In this document: positions 51,953-60,025 of the stretch, piece by piece
Numbering within the stretch: the first letter of the stretch is position 1
How the letters are laid out: the number at the start of each line of letters is the position of its first letter
From: Terriglobia bacterium
GTDB taxonomy: Bacteria; Acidobacteriota; Terriglobia; UBA7540
Length of the DNA: 64,000 bases
Direction: 5' to 3'
NCBI GenBank assembly: GCA_035712365.1
Contig: DASTAW010000062.1
Coordinates: 1-64,000, forward strand
Made by a program: the position numbers and the translations under genes
Notes under the pieces: model-generated
Databases searched by the model: none
The model's input: the letters and a program-made list of their open reading frames with translations, nothing else
What the model was told of the DNA's origin: nothing

Positions 51953-53527
51953 TCAGAAATTCGGGTTGGCATCCGGAGCAGCGCTCGTGCTCTTCGCGTA
52001 GATTTTCACCCACTGCCCGCGCCGCTCGAAGGAGGCGACTTCGTGCAACTGATAGCGGAAGGCTAGAAAAGCCGGACGGATCGGCGGCGTGTACTTACCG
52101 GCCCGGGCGAGCCATGGCATGCGCCGGAGCCAGTTGTCCGGCGGGTCCCATTGGCGCGAGTATAAATAAACCAGGTCAAACGAACCGCCGGGGATATTCC
52201 TGAAGTCCGGGGGTGCGAAACTCGGAACGCCAACCACACGCAACGGCTTTTTCACGTACCCCAGTTCGGGATGGCTCAGCTCATCGGTGGCGGGCCACGC
52301 CGTGAGGATGCGCGGAGTCTCCGGCCGGGCAGAAAGCCACTCCGCCGCCTGCTGGTGCAAGTGGATGAAGTCTACGTAAGCGAGATTGTTTTCATACGCG
52401 AAGGGATAGCTTGGGTTGACGAACCATGCCGTCACAAAACCTGCGGCAACAAGAACAAACGCCACGCGCATCACTGGGCGCGGGAGGAATTCTACGAGCA
52501 GCACGAGAGCCAGATAGAAGCAGGGAAGCATCGGCAGAAGATAACGTGCCAGCACTGCGCCACCCACCACGCTGAGCATGACGATATAAACCGCTACCAG
52601 CACTGCCGCGAGAAAGAAAAATTCTTTGCGAGCGCCTTCGGGACCTTCCTCATTCCTCGTAGTGCCCTCTGCAGCGTTCTGTTGTCGAGCTGCTTTCATC
52701 CTCCGCAAACCCAAAAGCGCTGCTCCGACCAGCAACCAGTTGAATCCTGCAATGAACACTTGGTACAGGCGGCGCGCAAAGCTGGACGCGATCCTGACCG
52801 GTCCGAGGGTAGAGTAGAGATTGTACTGAAGGTACTCTGGGTTTCCTGTCCAGAAGCCGGTGGCGTGATGGTAATAAACAGCCCAGGCTGCCAGCGCAGC
52901 AACCGGCGTCGCCAGCCGTATCCAGGTGCTCCTGTCCATGTGCTTTTGGGACCGCCAGACGAAGACGATTGCCACCGGAACGATGACGATAGCGGTCTCC
53001 TTGGTCAGAACAGCAATCGACGCAGACAGGGCAAACCAACCCAGGCGGCGCCGGAGAAGCGCCCACACAGCCACAGTAGTGGTGAACGATGCTGGAAGGT
53101 CCAAAAAGGCCAACGTGGTTTGGGCGAAAAACAGGGGCGACACAGCGAGCAGGATGCATGCCCAGAGCGCAACCTCACGGCCGGCCACGGCGCGCCCCAG
53201 CGCGTAGAGCGCGACCAGCGTCCCAGCCGCGAACGCCGCCATGGCGAGCCGCGTCATCAGCGGAGAAAACCCCAGCAGCCGCCACGCCAGCGCAAGATAG
53301 ACGGGAATCAGCGGCGTGTGTCCTGTCGTCAGGGTGCTCTGTGGAATCAGGAGCCCATGACGGAAGAAGTCGAGCGCCGCCGGGATGTAGTATCCGGCTT
53401 CATCCCAGAAATAGGGCAAGCGCAAAAAAGGGAAATGCGCCAGCGCTACGGCGCCGAAAACTCCGATGAAATACAGGCCCGACTTGAATCCGACGTTCGC
53501 TGGGGTTTTCTCCATGTGAAGTGGCAT
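51953..53527 (-). CDS. GT39-type (ArnT/PMT-like) membrane glycosyltransferase
   Basis: 524 residues with about 10 transmembrane helices. The first periplasmic loop has LPYFWDEAGYYIPAALDFF, where the WDE acidic residue is the typical catalytic one of the GT-C fold. Family members transfer sugars from polyprenyl phosphate to lipids or proteins. Acceptor and donor are not determinable. The start at 53527 has a second ATG four codons later (53515). It converges with nothing and lies 102 bases upstream of the oxidoreductase on the same strand. Confidence 0.88.
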   Translation of the reverse strand: MPLHMEKTPANVGFKSGLYFIGVFGAVALAHFPFLRLPYFWDEAGYYIPAALDFFRHGLLIPQSTLTTGHTPLIPVYLALAWRLLGFSPLMTRLAMAAFAAGTLVALYALGRAVAGREVALWACILLAVSPLFFAQTTLAFLDLPASFTTTVAVWALLRRRLGWFALSASIAVLTKETAIVIVPVAIVFVWRSQKHMDRSTWIRLATPVAALAAWAVYYHHATGFWTGNPEYLQYNLYSTLGPVRIASSFARRLYQVFIAGFNWLLVGAALLGLRRMKAARQQNAAEGTTRNEEGPEGARKEFFFLAAVLVAVYIVMLSVVGGAVLARYLLPMLPCFYLALVLLVEFLPRPVMRVAFVLVAAGFVTAWFVNPSYPFAYENNLAYVDFIHLHQQAAEWLSARPETPRILTAWPATDELSHPELGYVKKPLRVVGVPSFAPPDFRNIPGGSFDLVYLYSRQWDPPDNWLRRMPWLARAGKYTPPIRPAFLAFRYQLHEVASFERRGQWVKIYAKSTSAAPDANPNF

Positions 53528-53739
53528 GTTACAACGAACAGCATGCCGCGTGTTTCGAAATCGCCCGATATTGCGCAACCTGCGCGTATTGTCACAGGAA
53601 GCCACCACGGATTACCATAAACAGCTTGAGGATTGTGCCCGAGATGCGGTGATGCAGGGCCATGACTGCGCTCCCCGGCCGCTCCGGGATGAATCCCGGT
53701 CGCTCTTGCAAATTAGGCAGAGGAAGTTGGAGGCGAGGA

Positions 53740-53982
53740 ATGATCCGGATTTATACGCGGTGCTGGTGTGAAGATTCCGCCGAAGCGAAAAAATTTCTCG
53801 AGCAGCGTCATGTGCCCTTCGAAGAGATCGACATTGAGAAGGACCCCAAGGCCTGCGAATTCGTCATGAGTGTAAATGAAGGCAAACAGCGGACCCCGAC
53901 GTTCGAAATTGATGGCCGGACGTTCCACTGCTCGCCGTTTGATGAGCGGAAGCTTGCGCGGGAATTAAAGCTCGAAAGATGA
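53740..53982 (+). CDS. Glutaredoxin family protein with a monothiol-type active site
   Basis: 80 residues: MIRIYTRCWCEDSAEAKKFLEQRHVPFEEIDIEKDPKACEF, with RTPTFEIDGR (cis-proline). The usual CPYC is WCEDS here, so the resolving cysteine is replaced by serine. Fits thioredoxin-fold NrdH/Grx-like small proteins. ATG 53740 with GCGAGGA upstream; frame is open further upstream, but not protein-like. Confidence 0.85.
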   Translation: MIRIYTRCWCEDSAEAKKFLEQRHVPFEEIDIEKDPKACEFVMSVNEGKQRTPTFEIDGRTFHCSPFDERKLARELKLER

Positions 53983-54074
53983 TCGACGGGTTGCCGGCCA
54001 TCTTGCTGTGCCGGTTGGTTCAGTCAAGCTAAAGAAAACGCGCAAAAGAGAATGCGAATGCTGAAGGGGGAGTG

Positions 54075-55046
54075 ATGAAATACCGGAAGTTCGGAAGGAC
54101 GGGCTGGGCGGTCAGTGAGATGGGATACGGCATGTGGGGAATGGCGGGCTGGACGGGTTCAGACGACGAAGAATCGCTCGGCTCCCTCCAGCATGCGGTG
54201 GACCTGGGCTGCAACTTCTTTGATACAGCCTGGGCGTACGGCGATGGCCGCAGTGAAGCACTGTTGGGCAGGATCGTCCGTGCCAATCCTGGCAAGAAGC
54301 TTTATACCGCGACGAAGATTCCGCCGAAGAACCTGCAGTGGCCCAGCCGGCGCGAGTACACGCTCGATGACTGTTTTCCGCCCGATCACATCGAAGAATA
54401 CACGCACAGCAGCATGAAGAATGCCGGGCTTGAAAGTTTTGACCTGATGCAGTTCCACACCTGGGAAGATTCCTGGGTGGCGGATGACCGGTGGTCGAAA
54501 ACGATGGACGATTTGCGGCGGCAAGGGCTTATCCGCGCGGTCGGGATCAGCATCAATCGTTGGGAGCCGTGGAACGGAGTGCGCGCCGTAAGGAGCGGCC
54601 TAGTGGATGCCGTGCAAGTCATCTACAACATCTTTGACCAGAATCCCGAGGATGAGCTTTTCCCAGCATGCCGAGAGATGGACGTCGCGGTGATAGCGAG
54701 GGTCCCGTTTGACGAGGGCACGCTGACGGGCGCCCTGACGCTCGATAGCAAATGGCCCAAGGATGACTGGCGCAACACCTATTTTGTTCCGGAGAACCTG
54801 AAGAGCAGCGTGGAACATGTTGAGGCGCTGAAGCCGCTGGCGCCCCGAGGAATGACCATGCCGGAAATGGCGCTGCGCTTTATCCTGGGCAATCCCACAG
54901 TCAGCACCATTATTCCAGGAATGCGGAAACTTCGACACGTTGAGTCGAACATCGCCGCCAGCGACGCCGGCGCGCTGCCTCCAGAACTCCAGGCGCAACT
55001 GGCCAGGCACCGCTGGGTTCGGCAGGTTACCGAATGGTCGCAGTAA
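54075..55046 (+). CDS. Aldo/keto reductase
   Basis: 323 residues, (beta/alpha)8 NADPH-dependent oxidoreductase. The catalytic tetrad is visible: Asp and Tyr in FFDTAWAYGDGRSE, Lys in YTATKIPPK, and His in LMQFHTWED. C-terminal STIIPGMRKLRHVESNI binds the cofactor phosphate, as in YghZ/Tas-type members. Start ATG 54075 preceded by GGGGGAG; GTG 54072 is an alternative. Physiological substrate unknown. Confidence 0.93.
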   Translation: MKYRKFGRTGWAVSEMGYGMWGMAGWTGSDDEESLGSLQHAVDLGCNFFDTAWAYGDGRSEALLGRIVRANPGKKLYTATKIPPKNLQWPSRREYTLDDCFPPDHIEEYTHSSMKNAGLESFDLMQFHTWEDSWVADDRWSKTMDDLRRQGLIRAVGISINRWEPWNGVRAVRSGLVDAVQVIYNIFDQNPEDELFPACREMDVAVIARVPFDEGTLTGALTLDSKWPKDDWRNTYFVPENLKSSVEHVEALKPLAPRGMTMPEMALRFILGNPTVSTIIPGMRKLRHVESNIAASDAGALPPELQAQLARHRWVRQVTEWSQ

Positions 55047-55223
55047 TGCAAGCGCGGAAAATCGCTTGCTGTATCCCTCCGGTGAAGAGTAATTTAAGTG
55101 AAGGGCCAACGAGTCGAGGGGAGCAGTTCAGAGCGTGCCAGGTCGCGTGCGCCACGCTCTGCGACAGGGCTTCTCCGGCTGAAATTTCGGCTTCAAAGTA
55201 GTGGTAAAGGAAGGAGGCTGTGT

Positions 55224-56057
55224 ATGAACTTTTTCAAGACACGAAACTTCTGGGCGGCGGCAATCACTGTTTGCTTCCTCGTCCCTCTCTTGCACGCCGA
55301 CAGTATAAAGTTCAAGAACGGCCAGACCGTCCAAGGCAAATACCTGGGTGGCACGGACTCTCAAGTGACCTTCTACACGAACAATCAGCTCATGCACTAT
55401 GCGATTGCTGATATCGATTCTATAGTATTCGGCGGGCCTGCGGCTACTCCCTCGGCGGCAGCGCCCGCGGTCGCGCCCGCTCCTGTCATTAAGGAAGCTG
55501 CAGCACCCGCTCAAACGGCCAGCACGACATCCGGCGCGAACGTTCTGGTTCCTGCCGGGACGCACATCGTGGTGCGGATGATTGATGGTATCAATTCGGA
55601 CCAGAACAAGGTCGGCGACACTTTTCAGGCAAGCCTCGAAGATCCGCTCATCGTAGACTCCACGCAAGTTGCGGCCAAAGGGACCACGGTTTATGGGAAG
55701 CTGGAGCAGGTGAAATCAGCGGGACGCATCCAGGGGCAATCTGAGCTTCGCCTGGTGCTTACTGGCATCATGTTGAATGGCTCAACCCACAACATCGTGA
55801 CAGGTGATTATGAGGTTCAAGGAAGCTCTCGCGGCCACCAGACGGCCAAGCGGGCCGGGATTGGCGCGCTGGCCGGCGGGGTGATCGGGGCCATTGCTGG
55901 CGGCGGCAAAGGAGCCGCCATCGGCGCGGGTGTCGGCGCAGGCGCCGGCACAGCCGTTTCCGTAATGACGCACGGCCAGCAGGTCCACGTCCCGAGTGAA
56001 ACTGTCCTGGACTTTACCTTGGAGCAGCCTGTGCAGCTCCCGATTTCGAATGGCTAG
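55224..56057 (+). CDS. Exported glycine-zipper protein
   Basis: 277 residues. Signal peptide (FWAAAITVCFLVPLLHA), an Sm-like/LSM-type motif (SIKFKNGQTVQGKYLGGTDSQVTFYTNNQLMHYAIADIDSIVF), an alanine/proline-rich linker, a beta domain (VLVPAGTHIVVRMIDGINSDQNKVGDTFQASLEDPLIVD, resembling TraB/YMGG-like) and a glycine zipper (AGIGALAGGVIGAIAGGGKGAAIGAGVGAGAG) that may insert in a membrane. AAGGAGG lies seven bases before the ATG. Function unknown; the frame extends upstream without a signal peptide. Confidence 0.75.
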   Translation: MNFFKTRNFWAAAITVCFLVPLLHADSIKFKNGQTVQGKYLGGTDSQVTFYTNNQLMHYAIADIDSIVFGGPAATPSAAAPAVAPAPVIKEAAAPAQTASTTSGANVLVPAGTHIVVRMIDGINSDQNKVGDTFQASLEDPLIVDSTQVAAKGTTVYGKLEQVKSAGRIQGQSELRLVLTGIMLNGSTHNIVTGDYEVQGSSRGHQTAKRAGIGALAGGVIGAIAGGGKGAAIGAGVGAGAGTAVSVMTHGQQVHVPSETVLDFTLEQPVQLPISNG

Positions 56058-56299
56058 TCTCGCCCATCTGCCGTTGCGCCGGCCTGCGCAAGAGAGCCGA
56101 TAGATTCTGAATCCGATGTCCTGAAAAGAGGCCCAGGTACGCCCATTCTCTCTCCAGCCTAACTGTCTCTGTTGGTTCTGCAATGAAGCCCGCTCTGCGC
56201 CCGATCGGCCCTTTAGGGTACTCATGGTGTTGACGCCTGTGAAATCCAGAAGCTACAATGAACGGTTTGACCCGCTGAAGGAATTTATATTAGAGGACC

Positions 56300-56653
56300 A
56301 TGGATAAGCGGAAAGTCGAACACTATCGGAAGCAGTTGCTGGCCAAGCAGGAAGAAATTCGCCGAATGGTTGTCAGGTCAGACCATGACGGCCGCGAGGC
56401 AGACATCGAGATCACACAGGACCTTGCCGACCGCGCGGCGAATTCGTACACCAAAGAATTTCTTTTCCATCAAAGCAACGATAACCGGCGGATATTGCAG
56501 CTTATCCAGGAAGCCCTCCGGCGGGCCGATGATGGCTCGTACGGGTTTTGCGTGGAATGCCAGAAGGACGTCCAGATCAAGCGCCTGGATGCTGTTCCAT
56601 GGGCCCGCCACTGCATTGAATGTCAGGAAAAGCAGGAGAAGGGCCTGCTGTAA
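56300..56653 (+). CDS. TraR/DksA family zinc-finger protein
   Basis: 117 residues. An N-terminal coiled coil (KVEHYRKQLLAKQEEIRRMV...) and the C4 zinc finger CVEC-x18-CIEC (GFCVECQKDVQIKRLDAVPWARHCIECQ). The family binds RNA polymerase through the secondary channel and modulates initiation, often with ppGpp. The DxxDxA coiled-coil tip of DksA is present only partly (DLADRAANSY), so transcriptional function is inferred. Confidence 0.93.
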   Translation: MDKRKVEHYRKQLLAKQEEIRRMVVRSDHDGREADIEITQDLADRAANSYTKEFLFHQSNDNRRILQLIQEALRRADDGSYGFCVECQKDVQIKRLDAVPWARHCIECQEKQEKGLL

Positions 56654-56697
56654 CGGCCTGCAGTCCACGGCGAGCGAGGATCGCTTTCATTTCGTGT

Positions 56698-57555
56698 TTG
56701 CCTTCCATTCCGCATCGGCGTCGCATTGTTCAAGAACTGATCGACGGTCTCTTCGCAGTTGTTTTCCCCACAACGTGCTCCATCTGCAGCGGTGAAGTTG
56801 CTGATGCCGGCGGCCTGGGTGTGTGCCGCAAGTGCTGGTCCGGGGTAGAGCCTTGGGAAGGAATCTCGTGTGAGCGGTGCGGGCTTCCCATCGCGTCCGA
56901 GCGGGCCGCCGACGCTGCCCAGGTGCTTTGCGGCGCCTGCGTCGCCAACGGTCCTCCTTTCGATCTTGCCCGCGCTTTTGGAGTTTATCGCGGAAACCTC
57001 CGGTTGCTGATCCTCCAGTTGAAGTTCCGGCGCCGGGAGAGTCTGGGCAGAAGGTTGGGCGCGCTGCTTGCAGATGCCTGCGTAAAGATTCCTGGCGCAA
57101 TCAACGGCGAATCTCGGCTCATCGTTCCGGTTCCGCTCTTCCATTCCCGCGAGCGTGAGCGTGGATACAACCAGGCCCGTCTGCTGGCAGAGGGATTAAA
57201 GCACAGTCTCCATCGAACACCGGCAGGAAAGAGGCTGGCAGTCGCCACCGGGATGCTGGTTCGCACTCGCGCGACGCTCCCCCAGGCCGGCCTGGGATTC
57301 CAGGCCCGCAGCGAAAACGTTCGCAACGCCTTTGCGGTGGCGAAGCCGGAGCTGATAACAGGCCGTCAGGTAATTCTGGTGGACGACGTGATGACCACAG
57401 GCGCCACGCTGTCGGCCTGCGCGTCCGTGCTAAAGAAGCAGGGCGCTGCAAAAGTCTATGCCGTGGCGATGGCGCGTGCGACGCCACAATTCCCGGACAC
57501 GACAGGCTTACCCCAGCCGGGAGGTGTTGACGAAGCTGGCCGTGACTGGACATAA
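56698..57555 (+). CDS. ComF family phosphoribosyltransferase-like protein
   Basis: About 285 residues. An N-terminal zinc finger with paired cysteines (CSICSGEVADAGGLGVCRKCW, CERCGLPI, VLCGAC) precedes a PRTase domain with VPVPLFHSRERERGYNQA and the PRPP loop VILVDDVMTTGATL. ComF proteins link to DNA uptake or ssDNA handling in competent bacteria; here no com genes are nearby. The start is unclear: a TTG at 56698 lies close to the first domain; the frame stays open up to 56620 inside the upstream gene. Confidence 0.88.
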   Translation: MPSIPHRRRIVQELIDGLFAVVFPTTCSICSGEVADAGGLGVCRKCWSGVEPWEGISCERCGLPIASERAADAAQVLCGACVANGPPFDLARAFGVYRGNLRLLILQLKFRRRESLGRRLGALLADACVKIPGAINGESRLIVPVPLFHSRERERGYNQARLLAEGLKHSLHRTPAGKRLAVATGMLVRTRATLPQAGLGFQARSENVRNAFAVAKPELITGRQVILVDDVMTTGATLSACASVLKKQGAAKVYAVAMARATPQFPDTTGLPQPGGVDEAGRDWT

Positions 57556-57596
57556 TGATCTTCTTGCTGAGAGGGGTTGTAACCCCTTGAGAGGTT

Positions 57597-58136
57597 ATGG
57601 GTATGGCGGCCGCCAGTGAAAGCCTGTTGCAGGCGCCTGTTCTCGTGCTGAACGCGACCTATGAGCCCATCAACGTGACTGCGGCCAGGCGCGCCATTGT
57701 GCTTGTCCTCAAAGGCAACGCGATTACCGAGGAAGAGAACGGCGGCTATCTGCACTCGGCGCGGGTTGAGTTCCGGATACCTTCCGTTATCCGGCTCACC
57801 GAGTTCCGGCGTATTCCCCATCAGTCGCGTCCGCTTTCGCGCAAGAACATTCTGATTCGTGACCGCTACACGTGCCAGTTCTGCTGCAAAATTTTGCCGG
57901 CTGCCGAATTGACCCTCGATCACATCATCCCGCGATCCAGGGGCGGCCACTCCGACTGGGACAATCTTGTGGCCTGCTGCCACACCTGTAACAGCCGGAA
58001 GGGTGATCGGTTGCCTGAAGAGGCGGGGCTCACATTGCGACGCCAGCCGCGGCCCTTCACGCTGCACACCAGCCGCCACATCATGCGGATGCTCGGCCGC
58101 GCAGACCAGCGCTGGCGGAAGTATCTCTTTTACTGA
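57597..58136 (+). CDS. HNH endonuclease
   Basis: 179 residues. The HNH motif is complete: CQFCCKILPAAELTLDHIIPRSRGGHSDWDNLVACCHTCNSRKGDRLPEEAGL, with two CxxC zinc pairs. This conserved family (PRK/YisB-like, LVLNATYEPINVTAARRAIVLVLKG N-terminus) is widespread as a standalone protein and not tied to mobile elements. ATG 57597 or 57603 are both possible. It begins 41 bases after comF and may be co-transcribed. Confidence 0.93.
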   Translation: MGMAAASESLLQAPVLVLNATYEPINVTAARRAIVLVLKGNAITEEENGGYLHSARVEFRIPSVIRLTEFRRIPHQSRPLSRKNILIRDRYTCQFCCKILPAAELTLDHIIPRSRGGHSDWDNLVACCHTCNSRKGDRLPEEAGLTLRRQPRPFTLHTSRHIMRMLGRADQRWRKYLFY

Positions 58137-58311
58137 CGCGCCAGCCACAGGCGCTTCGGAATCTCATTTCCTCTGTCGTCCCCTGGTGGTATCCGCTCAC
58201 CTCGACCGCGGACGTTGAAGTGCGGTCCGGGCTTTCTTATTTCATTGTACTGTCGGGCACCGAAGGAAAAAATCGGACGGATGAATCCGGATGGAGGGAG
58301 CGGGGACCTGT

Positions 58312-59817
58312 CTACGTTTCGCTGGAGGCAGCATTCGTCAGGTAATCCAGCAGCCGAACCATGGCAAGTGTATCCAGGCTGCAGTATTCCAGCAGAGCGT
58401 TGCGAAGCCTTGCCTTTTCCTGCTGGCTCACCTGGCCGCGGACCATTTTCTCCCAAGTCAGCCCGGCCTCCTCGCCGTCCGCCACTTGCATTCCGGCATA
58501 CGTCATATCAGGAATCAGCGCCGGTAAAACGTGCTTGAGGGAAAACGAACCCCTGAAACGTGGATGATAGACATGCTTTCGGACGGCATCCAGCAGGTCC
58601 CAGAGCCTTGCCTGGACCTGGCCAATCCGGCCGGCGTATTCAGGAACCCAACGGGCGAGGTCCTCCAGGCGCTGGGATTCGAAGGTACGGTTATAGACGA
58701 CGATGTGGCCGTCCCGTCCAATGATTCCCAGCAGTGAATCGAGGAATAGCAATCTGGGATCGCTCTCGTCCTCGGCAAGGAATTCGTGATGCTCCGGCGG
58801 GCCGTCAGCCGTTTCTCTGGTGTGAACAGACCACTGGAAGGGAATCGGGTCGTAAGGCCGCATGCCGGCGAATCGCGGCAGGGCCGGATTCACCGTTTCG
58901 AAATCCATAAAGTGGAGTGGATACTCTAATTGGCCAATCGCTTCTTTCAAGCCTTCGGCGAACCATGGCGCGCCGGTCTGGACACAATGGCAGGCGCGGC
59001 GTTGCCGCGCGCTGAGGGGGAAATCTGCAGGAATCTCATGGACGGAAGTGATGCCCCTGGCGGCCAGTTGATTGAGCCGCGTTGCTGAGATGGCGGGCAG
59101 CAATTGGACGTGGTCATCCGGTAACTCGGGATTGCAGTGGTCGTAAAATTCGCACCGAATGGGATCTTCACAGTGACGGCCCGGCGCAATTTCCGGAGGA
59201 TCGGGCCGGGAAAGGACCGCGCGCTGCTGCCTGATCAGTTCCGGCAGTTTCGCTCGCAACTTCTCCACTTCCGGCCCCATGTTCCGAATCGTGAAGAGCC
59301 TTTCGAGGTCATACTTCTGCCCGTCATAGACATATTCCCGATTCACGTGCATGAGGCAGGGACTAATCTCCAGGCGGGAAGCGTTCAGGACGTATTGCTG
59401 GATGCTGACGTCGTAAGGGTGGTGTTTCTTAATCTCGGTCGAGGCTTTCACTTCCACCAGGCGCCATCCGCCTTGCGGCCCTCGTGCCAGAATATCCGTC
59501 CGGACAACAATATCGTCCTGCCTGAAGGTTCCCTCAAAGATGGTTTTGACGTCCCGGTCGGCGATGAGTTGCGCAGTCCGCGTGACAGCTTCGGGAAGAT
59601 TTAGTTTGTCTGCCTCGACCAGTACGCCACCGGGGAATGCCTCTCTCGCCAATTCGCCGACCTGCTGCCCCTGTTGGAGGGTGGCCAACGCAGACTCCTC
59701 CGGCTGGGCAGCGAGCTCAGGACGATGCACCTGAAAATACAGGCGCTTCAGGCACTGGACGCCGGCCATGAATCTGGATTTCGAGAGCCTGACGGCGGAG
59801 TGATCGTTGGACGGCAT
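58312..59817 (-). CDS. DUF2779 protein: RecB-like nuclease joined to an RNase H-like exonuclease
   Basis: 501 residues. The N-terminal half resembles PD-(D/E)XK/Cas4-RecB nucleases (VRLSKSRFMAGVQCLKRLYFQ, EGTFRQDDIVVRTDILARG, WRLVEVKAST) with cysteines at CEDPIRCEFYDHC. The C-terminal DUF2779 has a DEDD-type exonuclease pattern (MDFETVNPALPRF, VYNRTFESQRLEDLA, EYCSLDTLAMVRLL). It may process DNA with both polarities. Start ATG 59817 is only three bases from a dispersed repeat, and no ribosome binding site is visible. Phage-defence or repair roles are unproven. Confidence 0.85.
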   Translation of the reverse strand: MPSNDHSAVRLSKSRFMAGVQCLKRLYFQVHRPELAAQPEESALATLQQGQQVGELAREAFPGGVLVEADKLNLPEAVTRTAQLIADRDVKTIFEGTFRQDDIVVRTDILARGPQGGWRLVEVKASTEIKKHHPYDVSIQQYVLNASRLEISPCLMHVNREYVYDGQKYDLERLFTIRNMGPEVEKLRAKLPELIRQQRAVLSRPDPPEIAPGRHCEDPIRCEFYDHCNPELPDDHVQLLPAISATRLNQLAARGITSVHEIPADFPLSARQRRACHCVQTGAPWFAEGLKEAIGQLEYPLHFMDFETVNPALPRFAGMRPYDPIPFQWSVHTRETADGPPEHHEFLAEDESDPRLLFLDSLLGIIGRDGHIVVYNRTFESQRLEDLARWVPEYAGRIGQVQARLWDLLDAVRKHVYHPRFRGSFSLKHVLPALIPDMTYAGMQVADGEEAGLTWEKMVRGQVSQQEKARLRNALLEYCSLDTLAMVRLLDYLTNAASSET

Positions 59818-59819
59818 GA

Positions 59820-59922
59820 CTACTGAGGATTACAAAATATGGTGACAAGATCGTTTGAAGCGCCGCCGTCCCGGCGGCAATTTTCAGGGCTGGTCCCGCT
59901 TGGCGAGACCGGCGCTACGGAA
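59820..59922 (+). repeat. Dispersed twin-hairpin repeat, copy B
   Basis: About 103 bases matching the reverse complement of 20231-20326. It begins CTACTGAGGATTACAAAAT, has the hairpins GCCGCCGTCCCGGCGGC and GGCTGGTCCCGC/GCGAGACCGGC, and ends TACGGAA. One insertion of about five bases distinguishes it from copy A. It starts three bases upstream of the DUF2779 start codon and so forms that gene's 5' leader. Confidence 0.8.
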
Positions 59923-60025
59923 TTCCTTAAGAGACGCGCCACTCTGTCAGGCTGATTCGCATATCGCGTTACCGAAGCTCTTTTCTAAATAGACGCCGCG
60001 CACCGGCTCCCCGCCTCCGGCCATG

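Noticed and set aside
52271-53620. 449-codon frame antisense to the glycosyltransferase gene
   Set aside because: Arginine/glutamine-rich shadow of a clear membrane protein gene.
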